A DNA stretch of 64,000 bases from Heterotrichella gracilis. Taxonomy: Eukaryota; Sar; Xanthophyceae; Tribonematales; Xanthonemataceae. Position 1 is the first letter of the stretch. Each line of letters starts with the position of its first letter. The notes under the pieces are model-generated. The model was not told the origin of the DNA. It saw only the letters and a program-made list of their open reading frames with translations, and did no database searches. The stretch covers positions 248,001 to 312,000 of the forward strand of contig JAULBX010016637.1 in NCBI GenBank assembly GCA_032358255.1. The letters run 5' to 3'. This document shows positions 34,301-44,850 of the stretch, one piece after another. The position numbers and the translations under genes are program-made.

Positions 34301-36259
34301 TTCATGCGCGTGACCGCGCCCCCCTCCTCACTCAGCACAGCCCGATGCACCTGCCCAATGCTCCCACTGGCCACAGGGTGCACCCCAAACTCGGAAAACA
34401 GCTCCCCCACAGGCCGCCCAAAGGCGCGCTCCACCGCCCGGCAGGTGTGGCGGGGGCTGTGTGCGGGTGCTGAGGTGTGGAGCTTCTCCAGTGCTGAGCA
34501 CATGTCCCGTGGGAACATGTCGTGGCGGGTGGCGGCCCACTGGCCCCACTTGATGAAGGCGGGGCCGCCCATCTCCAGCGTAACCCTGGTAGGGGTTGGG
34601 GTGGGCGTTGAGTTGACACAGTTGACAAGGTGTCTTTTCCTAATAAATTTGTAGTAAATTCTTCTGACCCATTTTGTGTAATAAGCTAAACTGATAAATT
34701 GAACTGAGGTGCAATGGGGCGACACTGGGGTGTAATGGGGAAAATAGGTCTAGGGAGAAACGTCCCCCCCTCAAACCTCGCGAAGACACTTCCTGCCGGC
34801 ACATCCAACCCTGCCAACCCTGCGCACCCACCTCAGCAGGTGCATCCACTGATCGCGCATGACGTTGAAGTTGAACACCAGCGGCGCAGACAGCATGAGC
34901 GGGCTGAACAGGACCAGGAGCACCAGCAGCCGCACCGCGCTCCTGGCGCCCGACAGGAACGAGCGCAGGGGGAGGGTCCATGCCGCGGGCCCGGAGAGTG
35001 TTATGTCGTAGTAGGAGGGGACCTCGGGGACGCTGGCGGTGGCGGACCAGCAGTAGGCGAAGGGCTGGTGGAACACGGCCTGCGGGAGGGGAGGATGTGT
35101 GTGTGGGTGGATGCTGAGGGTCATAAGGGGAGGGCCGAGGGCGTTTGCTTGGCCTGGTGCGTGCGTCAAGGCTACACGTGAGTTCACTGTTACGGATCCA
35201 CACACATGCATTGTGCATTATGAAAGTGAATGAAATAAATCTGTTGAGAATCCACTGTCATGGATGGTCCACTGCCGATTGGTCAGGATGGCCATGCAAG
35301 CATCCACCACCACCACCACCACCACCACCGCACGAATACCCACCTGTGCCATGAAGTAGGGTAGCATGCGCTGCACACTGCCCCCCACGGTGTAGAGCGC
35401 GTTGAGTATGGCCACACGCGCATCCATGCCCTGACGGGCCATGGCCCACTCAAGGGAGGAGATGCGGGAGAAGCAGTACCGCAGGGCTGCATAGCATACA
35501 AGATGTGCGGGTGGGTGGGTTTGGATGGGGCATGGAGGAAAGGGTGAAGGTGCGGGGCTCATCAGACGCTGTTGAGGGCGGGTGCATTGTGGTGGACGAG
35601 TGGTGGTGCTGCCCAGATATTGATACTGTGATCAGTGAAGTGGTTTGAATGCTGGCATTGGCAATCGGCAGGCTTGCGCAGAAGATAAGGGTGCGTCCCT
35701 CCATGGTGCGTAGGAGGGAAACCCTAAGGGAGGTTTACAGCATCACCAGCGCACCTGGCATGTCCGGCACATGCGTACGCATCCACTGGTACTGTTGCAG
35801 CACGTTGTGGTACAGCTGCTGGGGCTGGCTGTGATACCCACGCGTGCCATGCCTGGCGGCGACCAGCAGCGCCTCGCCCACCCCCCCTCGCCCGCTGGTG
35901 CTGCATCCCCCTTGGCTCACCGTTCGGGAAGCAAAGCTGCCCCCCCGAAAGGGCAAGGCTTGTTTAGGGTTTAGGGTTTGTGCGCTGCTGCGGAGGGCGG
36001 TGGCAGCGCTTGTTGCAAATTGCCTGGCTAATAGGGCTGCCGCCCCGCCGATGGATGCATGGCGATGCGCCGATTGGTGCATGATCGCTGCGCCAAGGCG
36101 GCAGGGAGTAGGCTGAAAGGCTGCGCTGGTGGAGGGCCCTGTGGCTGTGCCCTGGAGGGGGTTTCCAGGGTGTATTTGGTAGGGTTTTTGTCTGCTGAGC
36201 ACCTTGAGGCAGGCCTGGTGGTTCCGCCTGGCCTGCTGGAGCAGCATGTGGGTGGTCAT
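31275..36259 (-). CDS. ABC1/UbiB-family atypical kinase, ADCK2-like
   Basis: Ten exons on the minus strand: 36259-35755, 35486-35344, 35079-34832, 34585-34296, 33934-33768, 33540-33319, 32926-32789, 32444-32259, 31957-31832 and 31487-31275, giving 745 residues with all phases closing. Family motifs are complete: KxGQ as FIKWGQWAATR (311-314), the Ala-rich-type loop ASGSIGQVHRA, VAIKV (K402), ESFEPGE, HSDLHPGN (534-541) and LLDVGM (D585). A hydrophobic stretch (LLVLLVLFSPLMLSAPLVF) precedes the kinase core. ABC1 kinases act in mitochondria or plastids on coenzyme Q and other prenyl-lipid metabolism. The Arg/Ser/Ala-rich, acid-poor N-terminus suggests an organelle signal. Part of it (QTLNPKQ) is encoded by a telomere-like tract. 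Three introns or flanks carry copies of adjacent exon ends. Confidence 0.92.
32621..32690 (-). repeat. Copy of exon-7 end in the next intron
   Basis: CACCTTCCACCGCATTGG and following bases (32621-32668) match the donor end of exon 7 (32786-32836, CACCTTCCAGCCCATTGG) with about one difference in five. A second shorter piece (TGTACCCTACATCGCATCC, 32671-32689) resembles the intron start. Confidence 0.65.
33010..33035. repeat. GT/GGT microsatellite
   Basis: A TGTGTGTGTGTG run passes into GGTGGTGGTGGTGG within an ABC1-kinase intron. A second triplet run (CACCACCACCACCACCACC) is at 35305-35328 in another intron of the same gene. Both are simple slippage repeats. Confidence 0.85.
33232..33290 (-). 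repeat. Copy of exon-6 end plus telomere-like tract
   Basis: 33232-33272 repeats the donor end of exon 6 (33316-33362), offset 84 bases, with one substitution and an internal seven-base deletion. It is followed by CCTAAACCCTAACTC, which reads TTTAGG-type in gene sense after the real donor. Confidence 0.8.
35962..35990. repeat. Telomere-like tract inside coding exon
   Basis: TTTAGGGTTTAGGGTTTG on the plus strand lies inside exon 1 of the ABC1 kinase gene and encodes TLNPK on the minus strand. No splice sites were found that would remove it, and the frame stays open. Confidence 0.75.
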
Positions 36260-37385
36260 GGCTCACCCGCCAGCGACATTCTGCAGAAACTGTCCTGAGA
36301 TCGTGGCGGTGCCACTGGTGGTGCAACTCGCTTGCTGCCAATGCCGTACAACACTACAGGGGCAGGCTGGTGAAGGCTACCTGCAGATAAGGGTTGGGGG
36401 TGAGGGTGCTGGAAGTTGCAAGTTTTGACCTGCACGCGAGCCCTCTGACGCATGTTGCGAGGCCCCTCATTTCCTTCTGTGTGATAGTCACAACCCACTA
36501 GGTGCACCCCTGTTGCACCATGGAGGAGGAACCAGCATGCAGAGTTGTGAGTCTACTGCAAGATATTCCTAAACGTGGAGGCAGGAGTAACACAAGTGTG
36601 GATGAACGGCAATGCCACTGGGTAGCTGCAGGATATGACTGCCCATTAGTAACAATGCATGGCCATACTGTGCCACACAAGCCAGGCGATTCAAGCAAGG
36701 AGAGGCTCCATCCCGGTGCAAAAATACTAGTTCTCAGGCCACACCAGCTTCAACTGCTTACCAGTCTGTTTCCACCCTTGGCGAATATTCTGTAGGAGTG
36801 TTTCACCGTTTGGGCTTATAAAGTCCCCTCTTGTTTCGTGCAGTTGGTCCAACTCAACTTCAAATAGCAGGGGTCCAATACCGGGCTCCACTCAAGGCTT
36901 CAGCCGGTGTTAGAACGGCAAGAAGTCAAGATGCAGTTGTCAACACACTGCATGCAATACATGCAATGTTTACTAAATCTGCCCCAACACACTCTTTATG
37001 CGACCAGTTGCCAAATGCATCACAGTGTCGACCAGGAACAGGTTTATTACTGCTAAGACGGACTTACGGACTGTGTCCACCGCGATAAATACGGCGCAAA
37101 GAGCTGCTTTGCCGTGTTAAAAGTGCCGTGGACTGTGACGGCTGTGGGTATGTGGCGCGTATGTGGGGCCAGCAGGTGGCCACCTGGCAGTGGAGGGATT
37201 TTGAGCTGCCAGGTGTCACTCCTGGGCGCATTGCAGGCTTCGGGGTGCTGTGAAAAGGAGCTGGAACGAACGAAGAGTGTGCGTTTATTCCCACAGACAA
37301 ACCCCAACAACTCCCACAATCTTACTCTTTGCACTGCCGTGCAACATCGCGTGCGCTGTGCTTGATATTGCAAGGACCAACAGCC
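36260..37385. other. Divergent intergenic region
   Basis: Shared upstream region of the ABC1 kinase (-) and the ferredoxin (+). It contains no supported gene. It may hold both promoters, but no specific element is recognisable. Confidence 0.5.
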
Positions 37386-38769
37386 ATGGCCATGCAGCAC
37401 CCCCTAGCACGCCCTACGAGCTGCACCACAGCCACGTTCAGAGTCCCCACCCAACGGTGCCGGCAGCCCGTCAGAACGCAGAGCACCTGTGCACACACCG
37501 TGACGCTGCTGCTCCCCAAGGGAAAGGTCGTCACGTTCAAGGCTGATAGCGGTGGGTCACGTGAACGGGGCACGTCTCCCTATGGACACGATGCAGCTCA
37601 ACACGCACTTGTGGCACGCCATGACCCCTGTATGTCTCGCTTGTAACCGCACATCCTCAACAACTACAGTGATACCGCTGTAGATCTGTTGCTGGCGATG
37701 CTGGTGCTTGTAACCAGCGTTGCCCCCGTGCCTGTGCTGCATGCTCGTCTAGACCTTAGGAAGAGGCTCTAGGGAACGGGTTCAGGGTATTACAAACGCG
37801 GTGCATGTTTTTAGTGCACCTCTCAGTGGTTTTCACACCGCAGCTAACCAGATTCAAAGCACGAGACTTTGGTATGTGGTCTGCGGCATTTCTCGGAATC
37901 CTCTGAGCACTGCACATCCATAGCGGGACTCTCCTGTCGTATTATCTCAAACCTTGACGCACCGTGTTGTATGCCACTGCAGCCCACAGCATCTACGAGT
38001 ACGCCACCTACAACAACGTGTCACTGCCAGCCTGCTGCCTACAGGGCTCTTGTACCTCATGTGTGGGAAGGGTTGTCAAGGGTAAGCAACCACAACAACA
38101 GCCGCTACCACGCCCCTAGAACTTGTCTCACGGTCTGTATACCCTAAACACTTGAAACATTATGCACAGTAGGCAGTAGGCATCCGCACCTTGCTTTGGA
38201 AAATGGCATGCATACGGTAGTCGGCAAAGGGCAAAGGCGTGCGCAGTAGACAGGCGTGGCATGCAAATTACGCACGTGTAATGCCAGAAAGGAAGCGGGC
38301 GATGGCATACACAGTAGGAGGTAGCCACCCAAGGCTGGCATTGGTGCGGCAATGGCGTTCACAATTGTCATTCGATGCCGGGCGTTACCCATGCTACGTG
38401 GACTGTGGGCAATGGCATCCATTGGGCATCATGCCTCTATGCTGTGACATGCATGCTGCTTTGCTACACCAGCTATCCTTTTGTGCATGCCTGGAGACCG
38501 GCCAGGCATGCACGCCTAAGTTGCTCCGGGGCATGCGCAGCTGTCCCGCCCACCCACACCCCCACTCCTGACCCCGCACCCGCTCCCACCCTGCATATGC
38601 AGGCAAGGTTGACCAGCACAGCCAGTGCTGCCTCAACGCGCACCTGCAGGGCGACGGCTACGTGGCACTGTGCTGCGCAGTGCCTCTGTCTGATGTCACC
38701 ATAGAGACGCACCAGGGTCCCACGGTCAGGAAGATCAAGCACGAGCTGGCGGAGGCCGGCGGTGTATAG
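37386..38769 (+). CDS. Plant-type [2Fe-2S] ferredoxin, plastid
   Basis: Three exons: 37386-37551, 37983-38081 and 38603-38769, giving 143 residues. The four cluster cysteines fit the plant ferredoxin spacing exactly: C74, C79, C82 (ACCLQGSCTSC) and C112, thirty residues after the third. The flanks HSIYEYATYNNVSLPAC and SDVTIETH are typical. The first 40 residues (MAMQHPLARPTSCTTATF onward) are Ser/Thr/Arg-rich, as in a chloroplast transit peptide. Such ferredoxins carry electrons from photosystem I to FNR and other acceptors. It differs from photosynthetic ferredoxin in having extra cysteines beside the ligands (C73, C113, and C97-C98) and a basic C-terminal tail ending AEAGGV, features closer to the minor FdC-type proteins. 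The start was chosen at the double ATG at 37386. Confidence 0.9.
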
Positions 38770-39675
38770 GGCCAGCGTTGGGGCTACTTGCCAGATGGAT
38801 TAAGTCCTCCTGATGGGTGGGGGTTTACTCGGGGATGCATAGGCAGCAGGCTTTATTTTATTCTTGTTTTCCCTCTCCACATGTGAGCATGAGGCGCGCC
38901 ACGCTGAGGCTGGCGGTGCATAGCGGGTGGGGTAAGCAGGCGGGCAGGCGGGATCCAATGCACTCAGTATATGTAGCGACATGGGGTTGCTGAAAATTTA
39001 GGGAACATTATTGGAAGAGCCTTTGATATTTTGCAAGGAAAATGTTGTGCTGAAAAGTATGGTGACGTTTTTGCCGAGCTCTAGATTTATTGTCACACAG
39101 TGCTTTTTCCGTGTTGGTTGCATCGATTAAAAAAGGGATGGTAACGCACTGGTTTGAGGAGCCCGCCTAGTAATTCCTGTGAAATGAATAGAATGCATGG
39201 GATATCATTATTTTTATACTGTCAGGGCCACATCCTGGTATCCTGCCGGACACAATGTGTACTCTTTGACGACCATAATGCATGTCTTTTTTCCATTCCA
39301 ATACCACCAGCCATAAGGCAATTGCACACCGCTGGGCCACTGCCTATGGTGCCGATGTTTATCCCATGCACATTGAGAACTGTAATTTCTGCAGATGTTA
39401 ATTTGCCTGCGTGGTGCCCTTTACAGGGCTTGTAATCTCGCCCAGCGAGGGTTTGCTTGCACAAAAACTGGCGCAGATTATGTGGTAATATCCCATGTGA
39501 TGATCACATCCACATGTCCATTACAGGCAGGGTGTAAAACATTCAACCTTAGGCCCAAAAGAAGGAAGGAAAAGCGCGCAGTTATGTAACCACAGGTTTA
39601 AGCCAAGGGCCCACTGCTGCCCCACAACCAGTGGCGTGCCCTCCATCGAGCTACTATTACTACTCTACCCCATGC
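38770..39675. other. Convergent intergenic region
   Basis: Between the ferredoxin stop and the stop of the minus-strand hydrolase. It is AT-rich near 38985-39130 and likely holds both 3' UTRs. No gene is supported. Confidence 0.5.
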
Positions 39676-41569
39676 TCACATGGCCAGCAGCTGGTCTGCC
39701 AAGTCCTCAAAGGAGGTGGCGGTGACATCAGGCGCGTCATAATAGTCTGGATACTCCTCCCCTGCTCGCTTCACAAACGCTGTTTTTAGCCCCGCCCGCT
39801 TGGCCCCGTGCAGGTCCCAGGGATGGACTGCAACCATCATGACATCCCCGCCCTGCAGGCCCAGCTGCTCAGCCGCGTGGTGGTACACCCTAGGGGAGGG
39901 TTTCCAGGCCCCGGCGTCCGCCACCTGTGCGCATGACAATGGTGGGGAATTTTTTACGTCCTATTGAATTATCTTGCAGTCTATGTGTATGCACTGTGAC
40001 AGGGGTAATGCGGCGTGCCAGAGCAAATTGAGATGCAACCCAATGGAAGAGACTTTTTGTGGAGGAATTGTACACCAGACATCACGAGGCGCATGGAGCT
40101 GCCTTGTGCTAGTGCACTCATGCAATTAAGTGACTTGACCATAGGTGTTGCGAGCAACCATTGCACAGCGACCAGCAATCCACGTCGGGCCTGCAAGGCC
40201 CTGGCACATTCATGTGTGCGCGTGCATTGTGGCCCAAGGGCCATGCGTGTGTGCATGGATAGTGGCAGCTTCAGCACGTGCATGGCCTTTCATGGCCCAG
40301 GCACATGCAATCCATTAGATGCATGTGCCAGGGCCCAATTACCAGGCCCCATGCGTGCGTGCATGCGGTGGCAGTATGTGCATGCAGCGGCAGCTGGCAG
40401 TACAACCAAGGACACCACCAAAGGGTTGAATGACACAAAATGTTGCACAGCCGCGCACCCAACACTCTAAACTAGGGTATGGTTCCCACCTGCATGCATG
40501 GTCCCACCACGTCAGCCAGCCCCGCCCTGTCCAGCGCCCCCTGGGTGACCTCGCTGCTGCCGTTGGTCATGGTGCACACCCTGCGAGGGTTTAGGGTCTG
40601 GGGTTTTGGGTCTGGGACAACCGGAGCCAAACATTGGTGCAGGGTGCTGCGGGGAGCAAAACTAAGGATGTTGAAATACACCAACGTACTCTGATGCTAC
40701 CTACCCCCTTGCCTTGGCTTGGGACATTTCATGTAAATGTAGTTAGTGTGGGTGCGCTTGGTTGCTAGTACATAACAGCATGAATCTTGAGTGCAGCAAA
40801 AGAGAAACGATGAACACGTTGCCGTGTCGATAAGACCTCCCGAGAAGAGCAATTCCCAAATCCAATATCCCATATTCCAACTCCCAGCGGGGCATCTAAG
40901 CGCAACACCAGCCCCCACCCCCACCTGATTCCCCCCTCCATCAGCCGCGGCACCCCCTTCACCACATCAGGGAACAGCTGCACCTCCCCCATACCCCCCA
41001 GGATATGGTCCACCGCCTGTGTTACGTCCCCCTTGTCCCCCTCGCCACCCCGGCGCTGCAGCAGCATCGCCCGCAGGTGGTGGCGCGCAATGGGCGCAAA
41101 GGGTGTGAACCCGCCTGCCGCGGCGGTTGCAAAGCCGTCGCGCTGCACTTGGGCGAACCACAGCTGCATGGGGAAGGGGGGAAGCACGGTGAGTGGAGTG
41201 TAAGTTAGGGTTCACAGGGTAGGGATTAGGGTTTAGGGTTTCAGGGGGAGCTGCCTGGGCGCAACCCAGATGGAGACTGACCCTCAGGAGACTGACCCCT
41301 AGGGGTTGGGAAGTGGCTGCGGTGGGTGCAGCCAAGGGGTTAGGCTCAGGGATCAGACTCCAAGCTTTCGGCTCTGCAGGGAAAGGGGGGAAATGTGCGG
41401 CCGCCCTGTGTGTGTGGACTTCCAAGGTACATTGAGCTCAGCTTCCGCCTACCTGCGCATCCACTTCCGACAGCCCATGCTGCTCCATGCGCCTGACGAT
41501 GGGGTCGAACGGGAATATTGTTTGCAGCACATCACACACGATGGCCTTGGGCCGGCTGGCAGTGGCCAT
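39676..41569 (-). CDS. Haloacid dehalogenase-like hydrolase, type II
   Basis: Four exons on the minus strand: 41569-41453, 41163-40925, 40580-40490 and 39924-39676, giving 231 residues, the usual length for the family. HAD motif I is CDVLQTIF (nucleophile D13; the usual YGT is replaced by LQT), motif II is TMTNGS (122-127), motif III is AWKPSPRVY (K157), and motif IV is VAVHPWDLHGAKRAGL. The long cap region between motifs I and II fits 2-haloacid dehalogenase-type members. Plant and algal homologues exist, but their natural substrate is unclear and may be a phosphate ester or 2-halo acid. No signal peptide is obvious. Introns before exons 2 and 3 end in CCCTAAA-type tracts. Confidence 0.9.
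40583..40612. repeat. Telomere-like tracts before acceptor sites
   Basis: GAGGGTTTAGGGTCTGGGG sits directly against the acceptor of exon 3 of the hydrolase gene; a longer tract (GGGATTAGGGTTTAGGGTTT, about 41222-41241) precedes exon 2. In gene sense both read CCCTAAA just before the AG. Confidence 0.8.
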
Positions 41570-41904
41570 TGGACGCTACCCTAAACCCTAAAGCCTGCTC
41601 CTGAAGCTCTGCGACAGTGCACACCAGTGTGCGGCCGTAAAATCTGTGAGTGTTAATCGACCGTTAGTTGCTTAGACTTTATATCCGTGGAGAATAGAGT
41701 TGGTGGGACTGGGCCAAGCGCGGTGGGTTGTGCTGGGTGAGGGTCACAAAGCTGACAGTACGGCATGCGCGATTTAGCGGCTGGAAGTGGCTGCGGCAAC
41801 CGTGCTTGGTGACATTAAGACGACTACAGTCCCAAAAATGATCTAGATACGTTCAGGGTAGATTTCAGGGGCTGACCTAGGAAAACAGTGGGGAGTAGGT
41901 GAGG

Positions 41905-42370
41905 TGGGTCACATGCATGCATGCAGAACCGAAGTCTGGAACAAGTTTTAGACAGGCACTTTGGGTTCAAGTTGCGCGTACACAAAATGCCGATGAAACT
42001 CTATCTCAAACACGATCGTTAACCACGGCATCCAGTAGTATACAGCCCACCCAACCCTTCTGCAGCATGCATGCATTTGCAAGGGACGTGGGGATTCTGG
42101 AGTTTGTACGGGGAGGTGAACCTTCACAGTGCATGCATATAGCGCAACCATTGGCACACACGACAGTTTTAAACCCCCACTTTAGCTCGTTACTGCACAC
42201 ACCGGACGCACAGCTGGCGATCTTTATATGGCCCTTCGCACTCTCGTTCTTCACATAGAGGGTTGTGGTAAAAACGTGTGTACGCCCCCCCGATTAGTCC
42301 TTTGTTCCGAAACGTGCCAACGCCACTGCCGTTCCTTCCACCCGCTGCCACCTACTGTAGCAGGTGCACC
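41905..42370. repeat. Dispersed TGCATGCA block, copy 1
   Basis: The block begins CACATGCATGCATGCAGAAC and contains TGCATGCATTTGCAAGGGAC, TAAACCCCCACTTTAGC and TATATGGCCCTTCGCACTC. It ends in CGCCACTGCCG and CCCGCTGCCACC. All of these recur in the same order at 47.2, 58.4 and 61.5 kb. It lies between the divergent HAD hydrolase and Mpo1-like genes. No reading frame is conserved, so it is not called coding. Confidence 0.7.
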
Positions 42371-42609
42371 AAACCCTTTAAATAAAACCCACTTGTTCAA
42401 AGTACCCCTTGTATCGAACCGGAGCAGGAAGGGTTCCCCGCAGGGCCTGGCGTCACCCTTGACCTAAGGTGCGCACTACCTCCGAAAGAAGCAACAAACC
42501 CACCACCCAACCATACCCCCAAACCGCCGCCTCAAAACCTCCACATACCCCACTTCGCGATTCCACCCCCAACCCCCAACGCCCCTCCCCTCCCGCCCCC
42601 ACAGCAACC

Positions 42610-44607
42610 ATGGCGCCCCCACCACCCTCCACCCACCCCACCACCGCCACAGCCACCGCCCCACGCAAGCATGCCGGCTTCCTTGGCTTCAATTTCAACC
42701 TGCTCGACCAGCTCACCTTCTACGGTAGCTACCACAACAACAAGTGGAACCAGCTGATCCACTTTGTGTTTGTTCCCGCCATCCTGTGGACCGTAGTGGT
42801 GTGGCTGTCCTACACACCCGCCGTGCAGCAGGTGGCGGTGGCGAGCCACCTGCCCCCCCTCCTGCAGCATCTGTTCAGGTGGATGGGGGCTCGAACCTGT
42901 TGAGGCGGTACTGGAGCGGGGTTTGGGGAGGATGTAACCTACTTGGGGTTTCTAAACCCTAAACCCTACACAAAATGATGTATATGTGTCCTTGTTGCTG
43001 ATACATCTGCTTTACTTGGGAACTGCGTCCTGTTTTAGCTCCCACCTGTGCGGCATACCTGGTGTCGAATAGTGGTTACCAGCGCTTCTGCGTTGGGGCT
43101 CCTTAAAGTACTCCACAGATCCCCGCGTCAGCACCCAACTGCAAACATATTTGGCGTGAAACTACGTGGTCCCCAAGCATCCTGCGATCTACACCTTGCA
43201 CTTATCTCGCCAAAATAAGCTGGGGCATGCTGCTGCTGGGTAGCTGGGTGAGGCACAGGGTTTAAACTCCATGGATTTGCAAGGGCTAGGGTTTACAGTT
43301 TAGGGTGTCTATGTCTTGCAAGATCAATGTTACAGGCTCGTTTGGCCAAGCAGGTAGAAAGCGTACCTGCCTGACTAATTGTCTGAAAGAGCCAATGCGG
43401 TAGCCTGCGATGCTGCCTGTGGAGTTGCAACACCAGTGCAATCGCCAAAAGGAGCTGAGACATCCTGCTGCTAGGTAGCAGGATGCTCCAGAATTGATGG
43501 TGGAACACACGCCTGAGCTGCATTGCTTTCCCCTCCCCCCCCCCCTCCTCTCCTGACACCCCCGTCCCTCCCCTCTCCCCCCCTTGCAGGTACATGGTCC
43601 TCAACGGGGCACCATTTTTGCTGGCATTCTACTCGGTGTATTATCCCTCCCTCCACATAATCGCAGCGCTCGCGTGGGTAGTATGTGCGCCTACGTGCAG
43701 GGGTTTGGGCTGAAAGAACCCCCCAGCAACCCTTCCTGACCCCCTCCCCCTATCCCCTTGCAGGTACATGGTCCTCAACGGGGGCACCATTCTCCTGGCC
43801 TTCTACTCGGTGTACTATCTCTCCCTTGACATCTTCGCGGCGCTCACCTGGGCAGCGTGCGTGGCCCTGCCGGGCTGGGTTGCAGCCAACGCATTTGTGG
43901 CCCTGGTGCCCAAGGCGTGGGCGTGGGCGCTGGGCCTGCATGTGTTCTCCTGGTACATGCAGATCCACCCTGGGCACCTGGTGCTGGAGGGGCGCAGGCC
44001 GGCGCTCATGGACTCGTTCTTCCAGGTGGGTGTGGTAGGGGGAAAGGGAGGCGGCGGGGGAGCATTGGCAGGGTTGTGTGGTGGGTGTGCAATAGGGGAG
44101 GGCAGGGTGGTGCACCTGTTCTTGTGGTGGCATGTAGATCGATCCTCAGGCCAATTTGGTCCTGGCGGTGATGGACTCAATCTTCCAGTTGGGGCTGGGT
44201 GAGAATCAAACAATGATTATGTGGATGATTTCATCCGTCATGGGATCTTGTGAATGAATATGTGTTGCTGGGCGTCATGCCAGAATGAGCATGGATGGTG
44301 CTTGGGCGTGCATCACAGCCACACCCATCCCATGCACCCCCAGCACCCCTCGCCCTTGCGCTGCCTCACCCACTGCGCCCTTCAAAACACCTCAACCCAC
44401 CCACTTACTCCCTTCCACTTGCAGAGCCTGGTCCTTGCCCCGCTGTTTGTGTGGTTTGAGCTGCTGTTCCTGCTGGGCTACCGCCCGCAGCTGCAGCGCC
44501 AGCTGGCGCAGCGCGTGGCCGCCAGCCTGGCACTGTTTGCCACCCAGTCGCAGCCGCTGCTGAGCGACGAGCAGCGCAAGCAGGTGGCGGCATCTGACGC
44601 GCAGTGA
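42610..44607 (+). CDS. Mpo1/DUF962-type ER membrane protein
   Basis: Three exons: 42610-42878, 43764-44025 and 44425-44607, giving 237 residues. The family signature is clear: LLDQLTFYGSYHNNKWNQLI at the start, WYMQIHPGHLVLEGRRPALM in the middle, then FFQSLVLAPLFVWFELLFLL across the last intron. Four to five hydrophobic segments (FVPAILWTVVVWL, ILLAFYSVYYL, VAANAFVALVPKAWAWAL, LVLAPLFVWFELLFLL) predict an ER membrane protein. Yeast Mpo1 is an Fe(II)-dependent dioxygenase that alpha-oxidises 2-hydroxy fatty acids from phytosphingosine breakdown; the histidines of SYHNN and QIHPGH are its likely metal ligands. A second, truncated copy of exon 2 lies upstream in intron 1, and copies of the exon 2 and exon 3 ends follow their originals. 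Confidence 0.9.
43584..43680 (+). repeat. Duplicated exon 2 of the Mpo1-like gene
   Basis: From the acceptor (CCCTTGCAG) this copies the first 90 bases of exon 2 and encodes YMVLNGAPFLLAFYSVYYPS, then LHIIAALAW in the open frame. It ends TGG followed by GTAGTA, a possible donor. Compensating indels near AACGGGG keep the frame. It may be a decoy, an alternative or a dead exon; spliced to exon 2 or 3 it would not keep phase. Confidence 0.75.
44148..44200 (+). repeat. Copy of exon-2 donor end
   Basis: GTGATGGACTCAATCTTCCAG followed by TTGGGGCTGGG resembles the exon 2 end (CTCATGGACTCGTTCTTCCAG followed by GTGGGTGTGG at 44004-44035). The donor GT has become TT, so the copy cannot splice. Confidence 0.65.
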
Positions 44608-44766
44608 AGATGTGGAGAGATGCGGCGTGCCCGGTGCAGCTTGAAAGAATCCACAGTTCAGACCCTGTGCACCTCAGATGGATTTTTAGCAAACAGAGGG
44701 GAAACGATGGCGCTCAGCCGTGATGGTGGTGGGTGCAGAGGATAGCTGGGCATCGGAGGGGGCGAT

Positions 44767-44850
44767 TGCACCAACCTGGGGCTGTTTGCAACCCAGTCGC
44801 AGCCGCTGCTGTGCGGCAAGCAGGGGACGGCGGCGTACTGCCAATGAAGC
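44767..44850 (+). repeat. Copy of the Mpo1-like gene 3' end
   Basis: CTGTTTGCAACCCAGTCGCA and the following bases copy the last 80 coding bases of exon 3 (44527-44610), stop region included, 245 bases downstream of the original. About a quarter of positions differ and the frame is not kept. Confidence 0.8.
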
